Made by a program: the position numbers and the translations under genes
From: Acanthornis magna
Taxonomy: Eukaryota; Chordata; Aves; Passeriformes; Acanthizidae
NCBI GenBank assembly: GCA_036785705.1
Contig: JAWUZG010000139.1
Location: forward strand, 124,001 to 188,000
DNA: 64,000 bases
Direction: 5' to 3'
Part shown: in pieces, positions 1 through 14,400 of the stretch
Layout of the letters: every line of letters starts with the position of its first letter
How positions within the stretch are numbered: the first letter of the stretch is position 1
Notes under the pieces: model-generated
Databases searched by the model: none
Seen by the model: the letters and a program-made list of their open reading frames with translations, nothing else
What the model was told of the DNA's origin: nothing

Positions 1-3000
1 TCTTCGCAAACTAACTTTTTAATGAGAAAGCTTCTAGTGTTGCTGGTAGCAATGATTAAGTATCTAACTACCTATAGCACTTCTTGTTAGTTCATTAAAA
101 GACTAGCCTTCCTAATTACATTTGCATGTCTCTCCATAATTTGTACAGACCTCAATAACTAAATGGGTGATAATCCGTCAGCAGAATTGCAAAAGACCTT
201 GATCCTTACATACGCAAACCCTCGGGCAGTATTTACAGTTTTCTAATAGTGTGTTGCCTTTCTTACTTGATTTTTAACTGAATAGAAGACACTGTTGATG
301 ATATTAGCTTCACAAATAGTCTGTTGTGCAATGGATGAAGACACTTTGGGATGGATATAGGCAATCTGTCCCCTTGCTCCCTAGTCATTGCAAAGACAGA
401 TCTCGTTTCTGGTTTAGTTATTTGAAACTGTCTGTGTCTTTATTTCACTGATAAGTCATTTTAAAAGCTGGAGTGAATGTTATTTTTTTACTCTTTGAAG
501 GCCTGATCTCTTTGTGATGCTTGGATGGCCAAAAGATGGTGACTTAAACACAAATTAGGTACCTGCAGCACAATTTCTAATGGTGCAGAGGTGAAGCTGG
601 GGAATTGGTGCTCACCCTCTGAAGGTCAGAGCACAGATTGACTTGCATGACTGGAGATACTCAGCACTTATAGTGCTGCTTTAAGTATATTCATCTGTTT
701 TCTCTTTTATTTGTTCTTCTCTTCAGGCAGCTAAAAAACGAAGCCATTCTAATTTAATTTCTTTCCTTCTTAAAAAAATTTTATAATCTGGTCTTCAGCT
801 TTAGTGTAATTTTACCTCTTCTTTCATACTTACGTGAGTTAAATGCTTTATGTCTCTATTTCATGTGGGAAATGCCTCCAAGGGCATCCACTTACATATA
901 GCAATTTTGGTGCATCACCTCCGAATAATTCAGAGAAAACCTATCCATCATTAGATGAAATTTTGCACTCTTATCAGTGCAGTGCTCACTTTCTGATCAT
1001 CTGAAAAGCTTTCAGACTCACCCATGAGTTATACAGCCATCACTGCCCATTTTCTAGCTGAATCCCTGTGTCTACACATGCTCCTGGCTCACCAGCTCCG
1101 CTCTTAGTCTCCCCCCAGAGCAGCACAGGGTGATTATATTTCTAACTCATTTGGCTTATCACATTTAAGACTCTACTTGAAGAGCAAGGTCTCCGCTTTA
1201 CCACTGCATCATTATCTTCTGAAATATTTTTAAAATGTGCCATTTTAGCCCTATGTTATATGTTCTGTCCTCAGAACAAGGCAGCAAAACTGGAACAGGG
1301 AGAAAGGAAAATGCCTGCTGTGTTTCGAGTTAGTGTTCCTACTGGGACATATCTTTGAGGCAGGGCCATGTGAAGGTAGAGCAAATGGTGCAGGAAGGCA
1401 CTTTGCTGAGTTGGAATGAAATATCACAAGCTGAAACAGTAGTTTCTGACCACCTGCCTGGACAAAGTGATTTCATCTGGGCTGCTATTGGAATTGTCCT
1501 TGTGTTGTTTGGCAACTCTTTGCAGCATCCTCTTTATATTATTTCAGTTTGTGCAGATGTTGTGAATAAAGAGAAACTAGGAGAAAATGAGGAGTATCTT
1601 CTCTTCCAGAAAAGCTTGTTACCTATGGCAAAATCCTCCAAATCATTACTCTTTTACAAAGGGGCAGTCATATGCTGTAAATAATGAACAGTAATGATAA
1701 AACATCTGAGAAGACTTAGATAAGAACATGTATTGAAAAAATGCAATTATTATGGTCTGAGAGTTTTCACAGTGGGCGAAACCATGTACTTTATAATTTC
1801 TACTATTTAATTTTTTAATCGCGTTTCTTTCAAAGTTAATTTATTCTGATGAAGTGGGATATCTGCTGATTATTTAACATATCCATCTATTTTGTGAGCT
1901 TTAGTGTTGCCCTGAGTTTCATGTTAATTATATAGGACCATCACTATATTTAAAAACCAGTCTTCATTAAAAAAACTAAATCATTAATATATCAGCTGTT
2001 AGCTGTACTTAACAGAGGTCTTCTGCATCTCTCACAGGCTTTATGAATTCTTAGGCTTGCAGTCCTTTCTGCTATTTATGTGTACTGAAGCAACCATATA
2101 ATTTATCTGGTTTGGAGCTCCTTTCTTCCAGCATATTCAGAGCTTACTGGTATCACTAATAGGAAAACAGAAAGAGATTCATCCCTTAATTCCTAAACAT
2201 CTTGATAAATGAGCAACAGAACCTGCCAACTAGCTAATATAACATGGTATACAGACCGTGATATTAGGTATAAGAGGTTGATTTGGCCGGAATTTTGAGT
2301 ATGTCATGTGACTTGTAAAGAGATGAAAATAAAAGATATTAAATACATAGCCTGCCTCAGTATTTTCCCCAGCACTCACATGGAAGTGACAACAGAGTTC
2401 CTGCTCTTCACTTCAGGTGTTTTATAAACTTGCCTACCTTCTTGACTGCCACCAGTTGAAATGCTGGTGTGAGGAATTAGGATTGGATGCCTGGGTGATG
2501 AGAAAATGAAAAGGATTGCTCTTCAAATGATTCTGAGGGGATACGCAAAAGAGCAGAACCCTTTTTGAAGGATTGGTTCAAAGGAAAACATAGGCTCAAA
2601 ATAATGAGCTTTTAAAAACCTGTCTTACTGCTTGTGGTTCCTCACTGTGCTTCAGATATAATTCATATCAAGGTTTTAGGATTTATCATTACCTAGACTA
2701 CCCTGACCTCCATCAGTGCCCCGCCTACAAATACAGATAGTCTTTGTATAAAATGCCTTCATACCCTCAAAGTTCTAGAAATTTCAGTAACATTAAATAA
2801 ATAATATTAAAGGCAAAGATTTCTGGCATTACCTAAAATTTTCCCCAATTACTATGAAGAGGAAGAAACTTGTATTTTGGCTTCCTTAATGCAGTAAGTG
2901 TTGGTTAAGTTGGATTTAGCTACTTGACTGTGTCATGATAGATAAAGATTAGAACTGTATAAATAAAATACTAGGCACATGGTTAATATTTTTCTAACTA

Positions 3001-6000
3001 GAAGGCACAGCTAAAAAGTTTGGGTTTGTACATGAAACCAACTTAAATAGTCCTGAGTTTTGAAAATGCACCCATTTTCAATTTTTTTTCTTCTTCTCCT
3101 TATTTGGTGAGGCTTCCTTTATTTTTCCAGGGATCAGCTGAGGAACACTGGTGCAATATTCTTCCTTGGCACTGGTGTCCCTTGTTCAGTGACACTGTGT
3201 GTCCCATGTGGTCATTCTCTCCAAGGGCGTTATTGTAACAGTATATTAGAATTTTTTTCCTTCCTAAAATTAGTCTAAGGCATTTCAAATACTTGGTCTT
3301 AAGGGCACAGCTGATTCATGTGGGAGCTTTTCAAGGGAAAAATGGTAGTAATGTGCCCAGATTCTGTTTTCCTGATGTGGGGAAAGGGCACTGAAAGTAT
3401 TCTATGCCTTTGAAAATGCTTTTTCTTTTGGTCCCCAATTTACTTTGGTTTTTATTGCTTAAATATTGCCCACGAAATATTAGCCAGTTGTAGCGCTTGA
3501 CTGAATTATGTGTAAGATGAGCTAAAAAACATTGTTCTTCCAGGTTCTTTGTGTCATTCAATAGCTCTGATCTGACTTCTGAAATATATTTACACATTTT
3601 TCTTGGAGTTTCATGACATCATCACATCTGTAGATTTAGGGGTCTGATGCAAATGATGATCTGATTCTGTTAAAATGATCAGTCTGCCAAAACATGAACA
3701 ACATTTTGTATTCTCTCCATCTCTTACATGACTGAACAGATTCCAGTATTTTATGTTATGGACTTTGTTTTGAATCACTCTCTTTTGTTGCATGCATGAA
3801 GTTTTTTGAAACTTTCTTCTGATATATCAGTATTGGCAACAGCTGGTCCTCCCTTCCTTAAGCACCCAACACTTTTCACAAACTTTTTGACTCTTAAAAG
3901 AGTACTACTTGTGGGTTTTGTAATCATTTTAGCATCATGGTTTTTTTAGTTAAATGCCCACACAAATAGAAATTAAAGGAATCTTGGGATGATATAAAGT
4001 TATTTGGATTAATTAATCCCTATCAAAACTTCACTGAGCTATTTACATATGTACTATAGGTCAATATAGACCTCCATTTTATTTCATGTCTTTATGTAAA
4101 AACTTCTTTACAGCCTGGATATTTGCTTCCATGTGCTTTGCCTGTGAGCTCCAATAAGTATGACTCAGAGATGTTGCTTGGACTTTCATTTTTATTTTAA
4201 GCATAAAGACTATTGTAGTTCCAACAGATTATTATTTAAAAGTTGGTTTAAAAATACTAAACAGATAAATATTTAAGAAAACTCCTTTACCATGCAGCCC
4301 AATATTTCATAAAATATGTATAGTTTTTACTTCTACTCCTGCAGAGAATGTAAGAAATCATCTTATTTTGGTACCAGTATAATGTGTCAGAATAGTTGTG
4401 CTTTGTGGTCTAATCAAAAATATTAGCTGAAATGGGGAGGATGAGGGTCTTTATGGATTGCTATATGGACAGAAGAGATTTTTTGTTCTTTAGTATAAAA
4501 GGAATCATCCAGTGATTCCATTGAAAATATTTAGTTTGAACACTGATATCGAAATATTGCACTGAAAGATAAACAGATGACTTCAGAATGATGGTAGCAA
4601 ATGCAATTATGCTTCAACCCACAATAATCTTAAGTGAGATATTTTATTAAATGTTAATAACTTTGGGGACTAGACTGGTTTCTTCTTAGGTCTTTCAAAT
4701 AAGAGTTATTCTGTGCAACAAGATGCTTGCAATGTAAAGGTGGAATGTGTACCAAGGGATGATTCTGAGGGCTTAAAATCATTTAAGATTTATTAATTTT
4801 CTGGAGTTGGGTTGACATGGTTCCATGAATAGGCACAAGGCCTGGAGAGTGGGATTAGGAAGGTTTCCAGAGGCTCTGAACTCATGTCAAGCAAACCTGT
4901 CATGCCAAGCAGCTAAGTCAACTGAATAGGGAAAAGTCTTGGAAGTGCTTTATCAATGCATAATGTTTGTAAATTTTATTCAATTAATTTACAGCTGCAG
5001 GGCTCATGAGGCTGAGATTAAAGTTTTGTAAAGTTTTGATAAGGAAGCAGCCAAAACCAAACAAAAACATTTGATTAGCTTTGGATGTTTTTTTAACAAG
5101 TTGGCAGGGGAACAAAATTGCAAGCAAGTATTTCAGAGGAAGGTGTACCCAGTCATGGGAGCTACTGTAGTCGGCTGGATTGGTAGCAGAATGCCTGCCA
5201 GGATCCTGCATGAAGTGCCTGCAGGTATGCTTGACATTTGCTTCTCCCTCTGCCAACAGGTGCCTCGAGGAAAAGCCATGTCCCAGAGAAAAGCCTCTGG
5301 AATTTAGTGCTACCAAAAGTACTTGCAAATAAACATTGTGCTTTAAATTCCTGTTATTTTTATGACAAGATTAAATAGAATTTACTTCAGACAAAACATG
5401 AGTGAGAAAGAAGATATGCCAGAAGATGCCCAAGGTGCTAGCATACGAGCTTTACAATTTTTTTTTTTTTTAATTTTAAATTATTGGGACGATCAGGCAA
5501 ACACTCAACTTCTCCTAGAGTCCTTTGGATATGACTTGGCAAGATCACAGTCAGGGCTGCCACCCCCTTTCTCTGTTTATTGTGGCTGAGTTAGGAGAAA
5601 TGGCGTTGCTTGTTGATATCTTACTTTTGTCCCTTAGGTAAGCCCAAGAGAGATCAGAATTCTGGAACCAAGCTTAACCTGAGCCCTCCCTCTCATATGC
5701 AACGCGTCTTGCTGAGGGAGCAGTTTCTGTTCCTTTTAGTTGTATGCATTCATTACTTCATATTTGCATTACTGAAAAGAGCAGCATTTTTGTTGTTTTC
5801 TTACATGCATTGTTAATTTTTAGACTTGGGTTCCCATTCATCAATATTGTTTCTTAATAACTGAGTGAATTATCCAGTCAGCTTTTACGCTTCCAGTGAT
5901 TGTGAAATTTGTATTTTATTTGCAGCCTTCTCCCAGTATATCTACAAAGGAAAAGGAAATTCCATTAAAATCAAGTTATCACGTGGGAACCCACCTGCTT

Positions 6001-6980
6001 TTGCTGAAATATTTGGATTTATTTTGGGGAAATCTAAACAAAATGCTTCAATTTCTGTCAGGTCACAATAAAAGCAAGCAATTCAGTTTGTTAAGAGCAT
6101 CTTTCAAGGGAGTGAGTGGTGTAGGCTTGATGCATTGGATTAATTTCTGAAATTACAGATGAGAATCTTCCCTGCACTGCTGCTGTTCTGGAAGAACTTG
6201 AAGGCTTTGTAAGTGTAAATTGTGCCACGCACTATGGTTATTTGACGTTGAACTCATTGTTCATGGTTGGATGCTAAATATGTTTTGCAATGTCATTTCC
6301 ATAAAAGTTTGAAAAGAAGCAAGTCTTCCTTTATTAAGTAATGTTTCCTTCATAAATCCTGCTGACATTTTAGGATTGGAGGAAAAAGTGGAGACAAGTA
6401 GCTTTCAAATTTCCTTCTATCTTAGAATAACACTGTGACCAAGTGCCCAGACTTTCTGGTGAGGTTTGCATGCCTTCCACTGAGTTTTTTACACTGGGGC
6501 AGCAGGTGAAAGGCATCTGGGTTTGTCCTGGGAGAGTTTATAGAAAGTCTTAAAAGGCATTTTATAGAGTTTTACTGAAACTTTTTAAATTTTTTGCATG
6601 GCCCCTACCCAAGTTCATGATTGTGAAATATAATATAGGGATGAACATTCAATCCAGTCTACCTCTCCAATACAGAGGAGATACTAGAAGTTCATTATTT
6701 GAATGCTTTGGCATGATTTTTGGTTCTGTGTGCTATTTGCCCGGTTTCATTCTGGTTTTCCATATTTCCTTCTTCAAATGTCTCTGTGGATTGTTCTAAT
6801 GTAGTTTGGAAGTTGGCAGAGCATTGTCTTAAACCTGAAAGTTTTGGTATAGTGTGACATCCATTGTTTTCCGCTGTCACTAAGAGCAAAGAAATCTTGC
6901 TGAGCTGTGAAACTGCACACTTAAAACCAAGTGCTGCATTTATGTGAAGTTAAACACATTCAATATCAAACTTTGCACAA
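1..6980. other. Single-copy non-coding DNA, no gene recognised
   Basis: AT-rich sequence with stops in all frames. Open frames are short and none resembles a known protein. The two longest, about 110 codons each, lie at 1355-1684 (plus) and 4984-5328 (minus); the minus one is overlapped by an open frame on the plus strand. No transposable element, RNA gene, CpG island or long simple repeat was recognised, apart from a T-run near 5459-5471. The stretch reads as intergenic or deep intronic vertebrate DNA. Ancient diverged repeats could be missed by eye. Confidence 0.7.
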
Positions 6981-6988
6981 GATTCAGA

Positions 6989-7048
6989 TTTTTCTGTCCT
7001 AACTTTGCATGAAAAAGATCATCTTTTTCTATCTTAACTTTGCATGAA
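6989..7048. repeat. Imperfect tandem duplication, about 35-bp unit, two copies
   Basis: The core AACTTTGCATGAAA occurs at 7001 and again at 7036. It is preceded in both copies by a T-rich stretch (TTTTTCTGTCCT against TTTTTCTATCTT). The period is 35 bp with a few substitutions, consistent with one local duplication. No coding sense is apparent. Confidence 0.75.
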
Positions 7049-7059
7049 AGAAATGAAGA

Positions 7060-10000
7060 AGATTTCTCTGAAGTCTGAAAATATTTGGGTTTGCATTCAT
7101 TAATGTATGTGTCAGTATATAGATGACTTCTGCACTTTCAAAACAGGCTCAACTCCTCCCCCCGCAGTTTCTTTAGGGTGTTTAGAATGATCATGGTTTT
7201 TATTTCACTGAAGAGACAATACATTTCTTAAAAGGTAGCCATGACATATTGACTCCTTAATCACAGCAATAATTATACATGATTTTTCCATGTATCAGGA
7301 TCAGCCTGTTTATTTCTGTGTGAGAAAAATAAATTATGTTTCTATATAGGATTCTTAAATGACGGTAGAAGAAAAAAGCAAAGCTCTGCTGGGAATTGCA
7401 TCTATTATTAAGACTCTCAGAGCATTAAAAGCATTAGAATAATAACCTGTTACAATAAACCAATGATATAGCTAAGCCCTCTCTTCTTGAAGAGGAGAAG
7501 TCTTGATTCATCGTTCAGGTGTAAATATATGTCACAGAAGTCAGTGATTTGGTAAGATATACAGTGATTCTCTGAAATTAATAAAACTTTAAAACAAAGA
7601 TATTTAAAGCAGCAAATCAGGAACTGAAATGCCAGGAGTCATGGGAAAGATGGACTTGTTCTCATAAATAGTTGGTCTGGATTTTAATGAGACCATTTTA
7701 TAGCAGAAACAAAGGAATATTATATTCATTATGATAAAGATATTATGAGATGAAAAATTTTCTATGCCTACACAGCGTACTTGCTTTCTGATAGCAGCTG
7801 TAATTTGTGTGGGTTCTATGCAGTCAGTCCATTTTTAAGTCTGTTGCATTATTCCCTATATTACAAAATGCCCATATGTTGTTAGCTTCTACTTTAAGGG
7901 AATAAAAGTAAAAGCTGTTTCTGCAAAGTCTAGCGTAGAGACTAGGAAGGTGTTTCTGCTGTTTTAAATCAATTATATTTGTCTATAGCACTCAGCATGG
8001 CCTCAAAAATAAAAGTTGTGAGGAGAGGGAGTAGGTTTCTTCACAACTTATCCTGAGCTATGTGTCCTGGAGAATTTTAATTTAGTTGGAAGAAACTGAT
8101 CACATGACTGAGGGCTCTGGGGCTCTCTGATATGCAGTTCCTCTCAGTCTTAGGGGCAGCAACTATTTCAGCAATAGTCTGCCTTTAAATGTTAAGGTCT
8201 GAGAGATGCACCCATGTTCAAGCAGGTACTATCTTTGTACTGTTGCATTTATCCTTTTGTTGTACTCCCAGTTCCCTGTAGCCTCTGCACTGCTCTTAGG
8301 CACTGCTTTTGCCTGACTCTGACCCTCCTCCCCTCCAAACACCTGGGAGTATAAAAAAGCCACCATTAGATCCAGCCCACTGTTTGTGTCCGGGGTGTGT
8401 TTCTTGTCAGTGCAGCCAGGGCCACTTCCACTGACAGCCGTGCTTGGAAGAGTTACGGACGGTCAGAAGTGTGGTCTGGCAATGGTTTATTTATAAGAAG
8501 GCAATGGGGGTGGACAATGGACACTGCTGACATCTTCATTTAGGCATAAGAGCTGCAAGAACATTCTTTGATAGAGGCTGATTTTGAAAACAAACTTGCT
8601 CAGTGAGGAGGTGCTTGGTGAGGCTTCCCATATGAGAAATGTCCATCTTTGGGGTAAACAAGAACATAACAACAAAATAAGCAGTCCAACTGCTGTTTCA
8701 GGAAACTGGTTTATTGATTACTTATGGCAATTGATACTCTAAATGCAGTTAAATTCTGGTGGGCCAAAAGCAATATTTGAGAAAGCTGATCTTCCCACGA
8801 TTGACTGACACATGACATTGAAGCCTGATCCTTGTTCCTGGTTGACTTACAGCTAAGACTTCACCCTGTTTTGTAGCTTCTGTTTAAAACACATCGAGTT
8901 TTTTAATGAGATTTCAGGAAATTACTGTGTTTTTCAGTCATCCCTTTTACTTTCTTTGGTTTTGTAACTTACTGATAATATACTCTTAAAAAAATAGCTG
9001 TCCGCAAATGGTAGATAATGTGAGGGAGATGTAGTGGCCTGTAAACTTTCTTCTAGAGAAATTTAACTCTGAGTTCAAGGCAGTCTGATTGCCGAGAAGA
9101 TAAGCTATGGTCAGTGGTGTGTTTATGAGTACAGAGATCTTCCTGCTATGGGAGCACTTGACAAGAAACAGAGAAGGCATGTGAAGAGCTAAATATGCAG
9201 CAAGACTGTTTATATCCTCCTGACTACTTCGCTCCTCTGCCTATGCAGAGATTTCCTAATTTTCTGTCTTTATTCTTCTCCTTGATTTTATGTAGCTTAA
9301 TCCAGGATTGCTTAGGGCAATTTGCTCATTATAGTGCAAATGTTTTAGTCTCTCTCTGTTATGAAGCAAGTTCCCTTTACTAAATTATTTTCTCATGTCG
9401 GTGCATTCTTTGCCCTGCCTCAAGTGGGGACTAAAGGAACAGATATACTGCATATATACTGCATATCATTTTCATGTCTGCTGCAATATTTCTGTGTTAT
9501 AGTGCAGAGAAAGACAGTGTTGTAGAGTAGTAGTTTAAACTTGTGGTAGTTTATCTTGCAAAGAAGAAAACAAATATTAACAAATGCTTTATACTTGTTA
9601 TTCTGTAAGTTATCCAGATTTGCTGACTTCTACCTCAGCATTTCTATTTGTATCCTAACTATCATAATATTTTTGCCTTTTTAAAAAAAATACATCCTGT
9701 CTCCCCAGTATGGAATGATTTGCAGTACTTCCTCACACATATTAGCTAAAATCCCTGAAAGGCAGCTTGGGATAAGGGTCATCTTTGGTAGTGGCAAAAG
9801 GCTGCAGAATTTATCAGCATTCAGTCAAATGGAAAGGACTTTCAGTTCACTGTGGGAAAGAGAAAAGTGCACAATCTTTGGTGAATCTTCCTGTTACTAA
9901 CTGATTTTGAAAATATGTTAATTAATGTGATGAATTGTTACTCTTTCCATTTAATAGTTCAATTACAAAAGTCTGCTGAGAGCAGAGAGCAAAGCACACA

Positions 10001-10200
10001 GGTGTTCACCAAGCAGTGTGTGTGTGGTAGCTCGGCAGAGCCAGGGCTGGCCTGTGCAGGTGCCCACACTGTGCCATCTGAAGTGTGTTTGTCACAGGGA
10101 TCTCACACCATGTGGAGGGTGTATGCTGTATGTCCTGCTACTGCTGTCAGCAGCTGGATGGCACTTAAAAGGCACAGTCATGGGCATGCCAGAAAGAAAG
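7060..10200. other. Single-copy non-coding DNA with one TATA-like site
   Basis: No gene or recognisable transposon. A TATA-like string (TATAAAAAA) lies at 8350-8358, just downstream of a C-rich stretch (about 8325-8340) and upstream of a locally GC-richer, CpG-containing stretch (8385-8470). This could be a cryptic promoter or an unrecognised LTR, but no polyadenylation signal or repeat module is in the right place to decide. An 11-bp unit (ATATACTGCAT) is repeated twice at 9443-9464. The rest is AT-rich and unremarkable. Confidence 0.6.
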
Positions 10201-10204
10201 TTAG

Positions 10205-10400
10205 ATTGGCATTCAAGAGGTTAATTAGAATAGGAAAGAGCAATTAAAGGGACGTGACGATGTCTTCATAAAACTGTAATTGAGCGCTCTTCATTAAGTG
10301 ATCTCATTAAATGAGGCAGAGGATTTGTTGTTGTTGAAATTCTGGACTTGCTATTAAGATTCTCTAATCAGCTTTCTGAAAGGGGAGTTATTACAATACC
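10205..10400. promoter_or_regulatory. Candidate conserved non-coding element (homeodomain-site rich)
   Basis: This low-repeat block holds several TAAT-type cores within about 120 bp: GGTTAATTAGAAT near 10219, CAATTAAAG near 10242, TGTAATTGAG near 10277 and CATTAAATGAG near 10305. It also has rare CpGs in GACGTGACGA and GAGCGCTC. Vertebrate developmental enhancers often look like this, and there is no coding frame or transposon signature. No alignment was possible, so conservation is an inference from composition alone. Confidence 0.25.
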
Positions 10401-11444
10401 ATAACTTTTGAAACCTTTTATTGTTCTCAAGATACTGCGAGGTGTGTTTTGTGTGGATGTATTTTCCTTGGCATCAAAATGGAGAACTGGAAATAATAAT
10501 GTTGCTTGTGTATGAATGTCACGAGTCCATTATTTTTATTTGCCCCACCTATGAGACAAATGAAGGTTTAGCTCCTAGTTTCAGTAATTGCATCCTTGTA
10601 TTATGTATATTGTGTGGTAATGTGGCTGCACATGCAGAATACAAATCAATACCTTAACAGCAAGTAACAGATGGATGGCTCCTGCGAAAGAACTTTGTTG
10701 TCCATTTATTGATCACAGTTATGTTAACAGAGACATACCATAACTACCAGTGCCAAAATAAACATCAGTTTAAATAGTGGTCCTGTGAGAACAGGATTGT
10801 TGCTGGTTTACTTGGTGAGAGCAGTCTTGTCAACTGCTCGACTGATTCTTAAATTCTCTGAACTTAAACAAAGAGCAGGAATGTTTCAGAGAGATGTTTG
10901 TGTTGTATAAAATACCTTAAATATTGTGAAGAATTAAAGCATTTAAATCACAACAAATAAAACCTCCTATGGAAAAATATTAAGTAAAAAGAGGCACAGT
11001 GAAATGCTGCTGATTTAAAACCAACCAAAAAAGAAGTAATCGTTTTACCTAATGTGATGCTGTTCATATTCCTGCTGTGTATCATTGGCTCAATGATTTC
11101 TGTTGGTTTTCTTTTCTACCTCTGGATATAAGACCCACAGAACTGCAGGGGCACATGGAGAAAGGACAGCAAAACTCAGTCTGCATCAAATATTTCTGTT
11201 GTAGAAAGTAAGCAAAATGAAAGCAGATGGAAAAGCTCCATATCACTCTAAGTCCCTTACCATGACCCTCGATACTGTGTGCTGCAGCGGTAAACGCCCA
11301 CACAGTGATTCGGTTACTAATTATTTTTGAAGTTATTGATGTCCTTCCAAAATCTTCTAAAGTGATTTACATGTGTGAGTGTGTGACATACATTTCATGG
11401 ATATGTTTGTGCTCTTGTTTGTCTCGCTCTCTGTTTTGCACTGT

Positions 11445-11495
11445 GGCCCCAGCTCTGTGACGGCCCCAGCTCTGTGACGGCCCCAGCTCTGTGAT
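11445..11495. repeat. 17-bp tandem repeat, three copies
   Basis: The unit GGCCCCAGCTCTGTGAC is repeated head to tail at 11445-11461, 11462-11478 and 11479-11495. The last copy differs only at its final base. The unit is GC-rich in an AT-rich neighbourhood. The near-perfect identity suggests a recent expansion that may be length-polymorphic. Confidence 0.95.
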
Positions 11496-11499
11496 TGCC

Positions 11500-14400
11500 C
11501 AGTGTCAGTTATCTTCTTGCCTCCTCTTGGCACAAAAACAACTTGTTCCCTTTTAGAGGAAGCCCTGGCTACTGAACACAGATATATTGACATCTTTTCC
11601 ACATATCCACCAGGGCCTGCTTTCTACAGAGCAATGTAAATATAACCAACCTGGAACAGCATGAATGCAAGCCAATATATGTCATTTGCTGCCAATTTTT
11701 CTTCTATATTGCAAAAGCAGTTTAGAGGCATCCACAACATACCTTTACTGTAAACAGCATTGCTCTGATTAGTCGTAGTAATAAAAGTCCATTTTTCTTA
11801 AATGGCGTTTCAGTGAAGTACTAATTAATTCCGAGGATTTGGGAATTCACATTGTGTAGCTTGTGTTTTCTATTACCACCATATGTAATTTATTGGAAAA
11901 AAAAAAGAAAAAAATACATGAGGGGAAGAAAAGAAAGACATATAACATTTTAAAAGTGACAGGGAAGGTAGTAGGTAGTAGGTAGTAGTCTTTAGTCTCA
12001 GACAACCTCCTAGACATAAACAAGGAAGGACCCTGTAGGAAATGTGGCTTTTTGCCTCCTGTCAGTAGGAGATTTTGAGATTGTGTTGCCTGTGATTGCT
12101 CTTGCCTTTTGCTTCTGAAGTTCAGAAGATACCATTACCCCTCAGTTGTGTCTTGGCGGCTACACTGGCTGCATTTGTATCCTCACAATTTTGGGAATAT
12201 GGGACTATAGGAGGATAGAAGTGGCCCAGTGTTTTCTTTCCTCTTTTAGCATTTAAACTAATTATCTATTTTATTTAAGTAAATTACTGAAGAAACTATT
12301 CATGTGTTTACCCAGTTCTTCCATATGTACTGGAAAGCAGCTGTGGCAAATTCAAACAGAAGGCATGGCACATCAGCTCATACCCCTTCCCTCGGACTTA
12401 GCTGTTTTTTGTTTTTTGGGGTTTTTTTTAATGGTTGAATCCTGTAATTCCTTTGAGGATTAGAAAGCTCTCAAAGACCTTCGAACCAGTGTCTTGCTTT
12501 TGTTCCCTTCCTTGTAGGGAGAGCACAGAACATCCCCTTGCCGCATTGGTTGCTGTCCCTTAGATAATGCATAGAAATGATGAGACCCACTGCTCCTGAC
12601 AGCCTGCCTTTTTTTGGTGGGGGGGTAGAGCGGGAGGGAGCAGCATTTTTTATCTGTAGATGTAGAGGTGTGTCAGGAAGCTCAAAGAAAATGCACTAGT
12701 TTGCATGATTTAGCATATGGAGAAGATACCCAGAATTCAGCCTGATGTATAGGTCATATCTGTGAGAGGAAAAGGAAACAAAGCCCAGACTATGATTTGC
12801 AACAACACTAATTTATATTGTGAATTATGCTTATGGCTGGCTGAATTTGACTGAGAAATGAGACTGACATTACACATATTCTTTGGTCCTTCTTTATCTT
12901 CTGCTGAGGAGGAGAGAAACAGCCACTCTGTCCTCAAACAGGGATCTTGACTAGGGGAGCCAGAAGCACACAGCACATAAAAATTGGATAATTGTGCTAA
13001 ATAGAACTTGGAACTTTTTGTTCTGAATGCCCTTGTCAGACTGTCTTTCCTTATACTTGCCAGCTAATTAGCATCTACTGATAGTTATTTTGTTTCAGGG
13101 TGATAGGAAAACTTAATTTGTGCTGTTAATTACTTTTCATCAATTTTCCCATCTTTGAATGGATAGTATATGTACCTATACTATTACTGAACTGAAAAAA
13201 ACCCTCCTAGATGAAGTGAAAAAAAAAATATTAGCTTGTCTTTTCTCACTAATTTTAATGATTTTTAAGAGAATGAGACTGGATTGTGATACATTACATC
13301 TTAAGTGTAAATGCTAATTAAAATTGATTATAAATTCTAGCAAAATCATAAAGGCAGCATGCAGCTCAGAGAATTGTTTTCAAATGAATTCCTGGAATCT
13401 TTCTAGATGCAATCAAAATGTTTTTAAACATTAATATGTTGGGTTACATAAAGAATTTTTACTTAGTCATTAGCCAGAAAAACAAGTGAAATCTTTATAA
13501 TATGACCTATTATTGCTATCTAATGGAAATAATTGTGGAGACAGCATAATGTAACTATGCAATGAGTTCTCTGAAATACAAGTTCTGAAAGCTGATGAGA
13601 TGACAAGCTGGATAAAATTGCTGTGTAAACACAACTTGGTTATGGAGTGCAGACAACAGTTTCTTTAATTGTAGGTTTTGATTTAGTGGGACTCATACCT
13701 TATCTGTGCTTTTGCTTTCTGATGGATGGAAATGTAGCACTTTCTGAACATTTCTGTTTTGTTAAGGTCTGTCTTACTTCTTTGCTGGCAGAAAGTGAGG
13801 AATTGGGTTTAACTGGGGAGTAGAGAAAGACAGCCAAAGTGACTTTTGTCAGTAGAATCATTACAAAACTTATGGAGGCTTCTGCTGAAGTGTTACCAGG
13901 ATGCCTCCTTAAGTCTATTTATGTTGGGCTGTGTAGCTGTGGAAGTTTGTCAGTGTCACTCAGAAGCTGGGGAGCCATTGTGAGAAGAAAGCCACTTGTG
14001 CTTTCTTCTCCCTGTATTTGCAAAACTGTTCTCCAGCTCCACACCTGAAGGGATGCTGATTTCTGTGAAGGCTGAAGAGTCCAGTCCTGTCTATAGTTTA
14101 CACTTGCACAACTCATCAGCACACTCCCTCCCCAGGGACACAACCCTCTCAGACACCAGAGGTGCACCAGGATGGGTGTGTCCCCTCTCTCTGCCTGCCA
14201 TTAGTGCAAGTGCAAGGGCACGTCACCCAGGAGGAAGCTCACTGTGTGTGCTAAGGGGAGCACCAGGCTGTTCACCCATGGCTGCATGCTTTGGCCACTG
14301 TCACCAATAACCCTTCAGACTCCTGGTGGAAGCTCCTCCCTTGATTTCAGATAGCTCTGAACCAGATACTTGTTTTTTATAGGTACACTTAGTATTGCTA

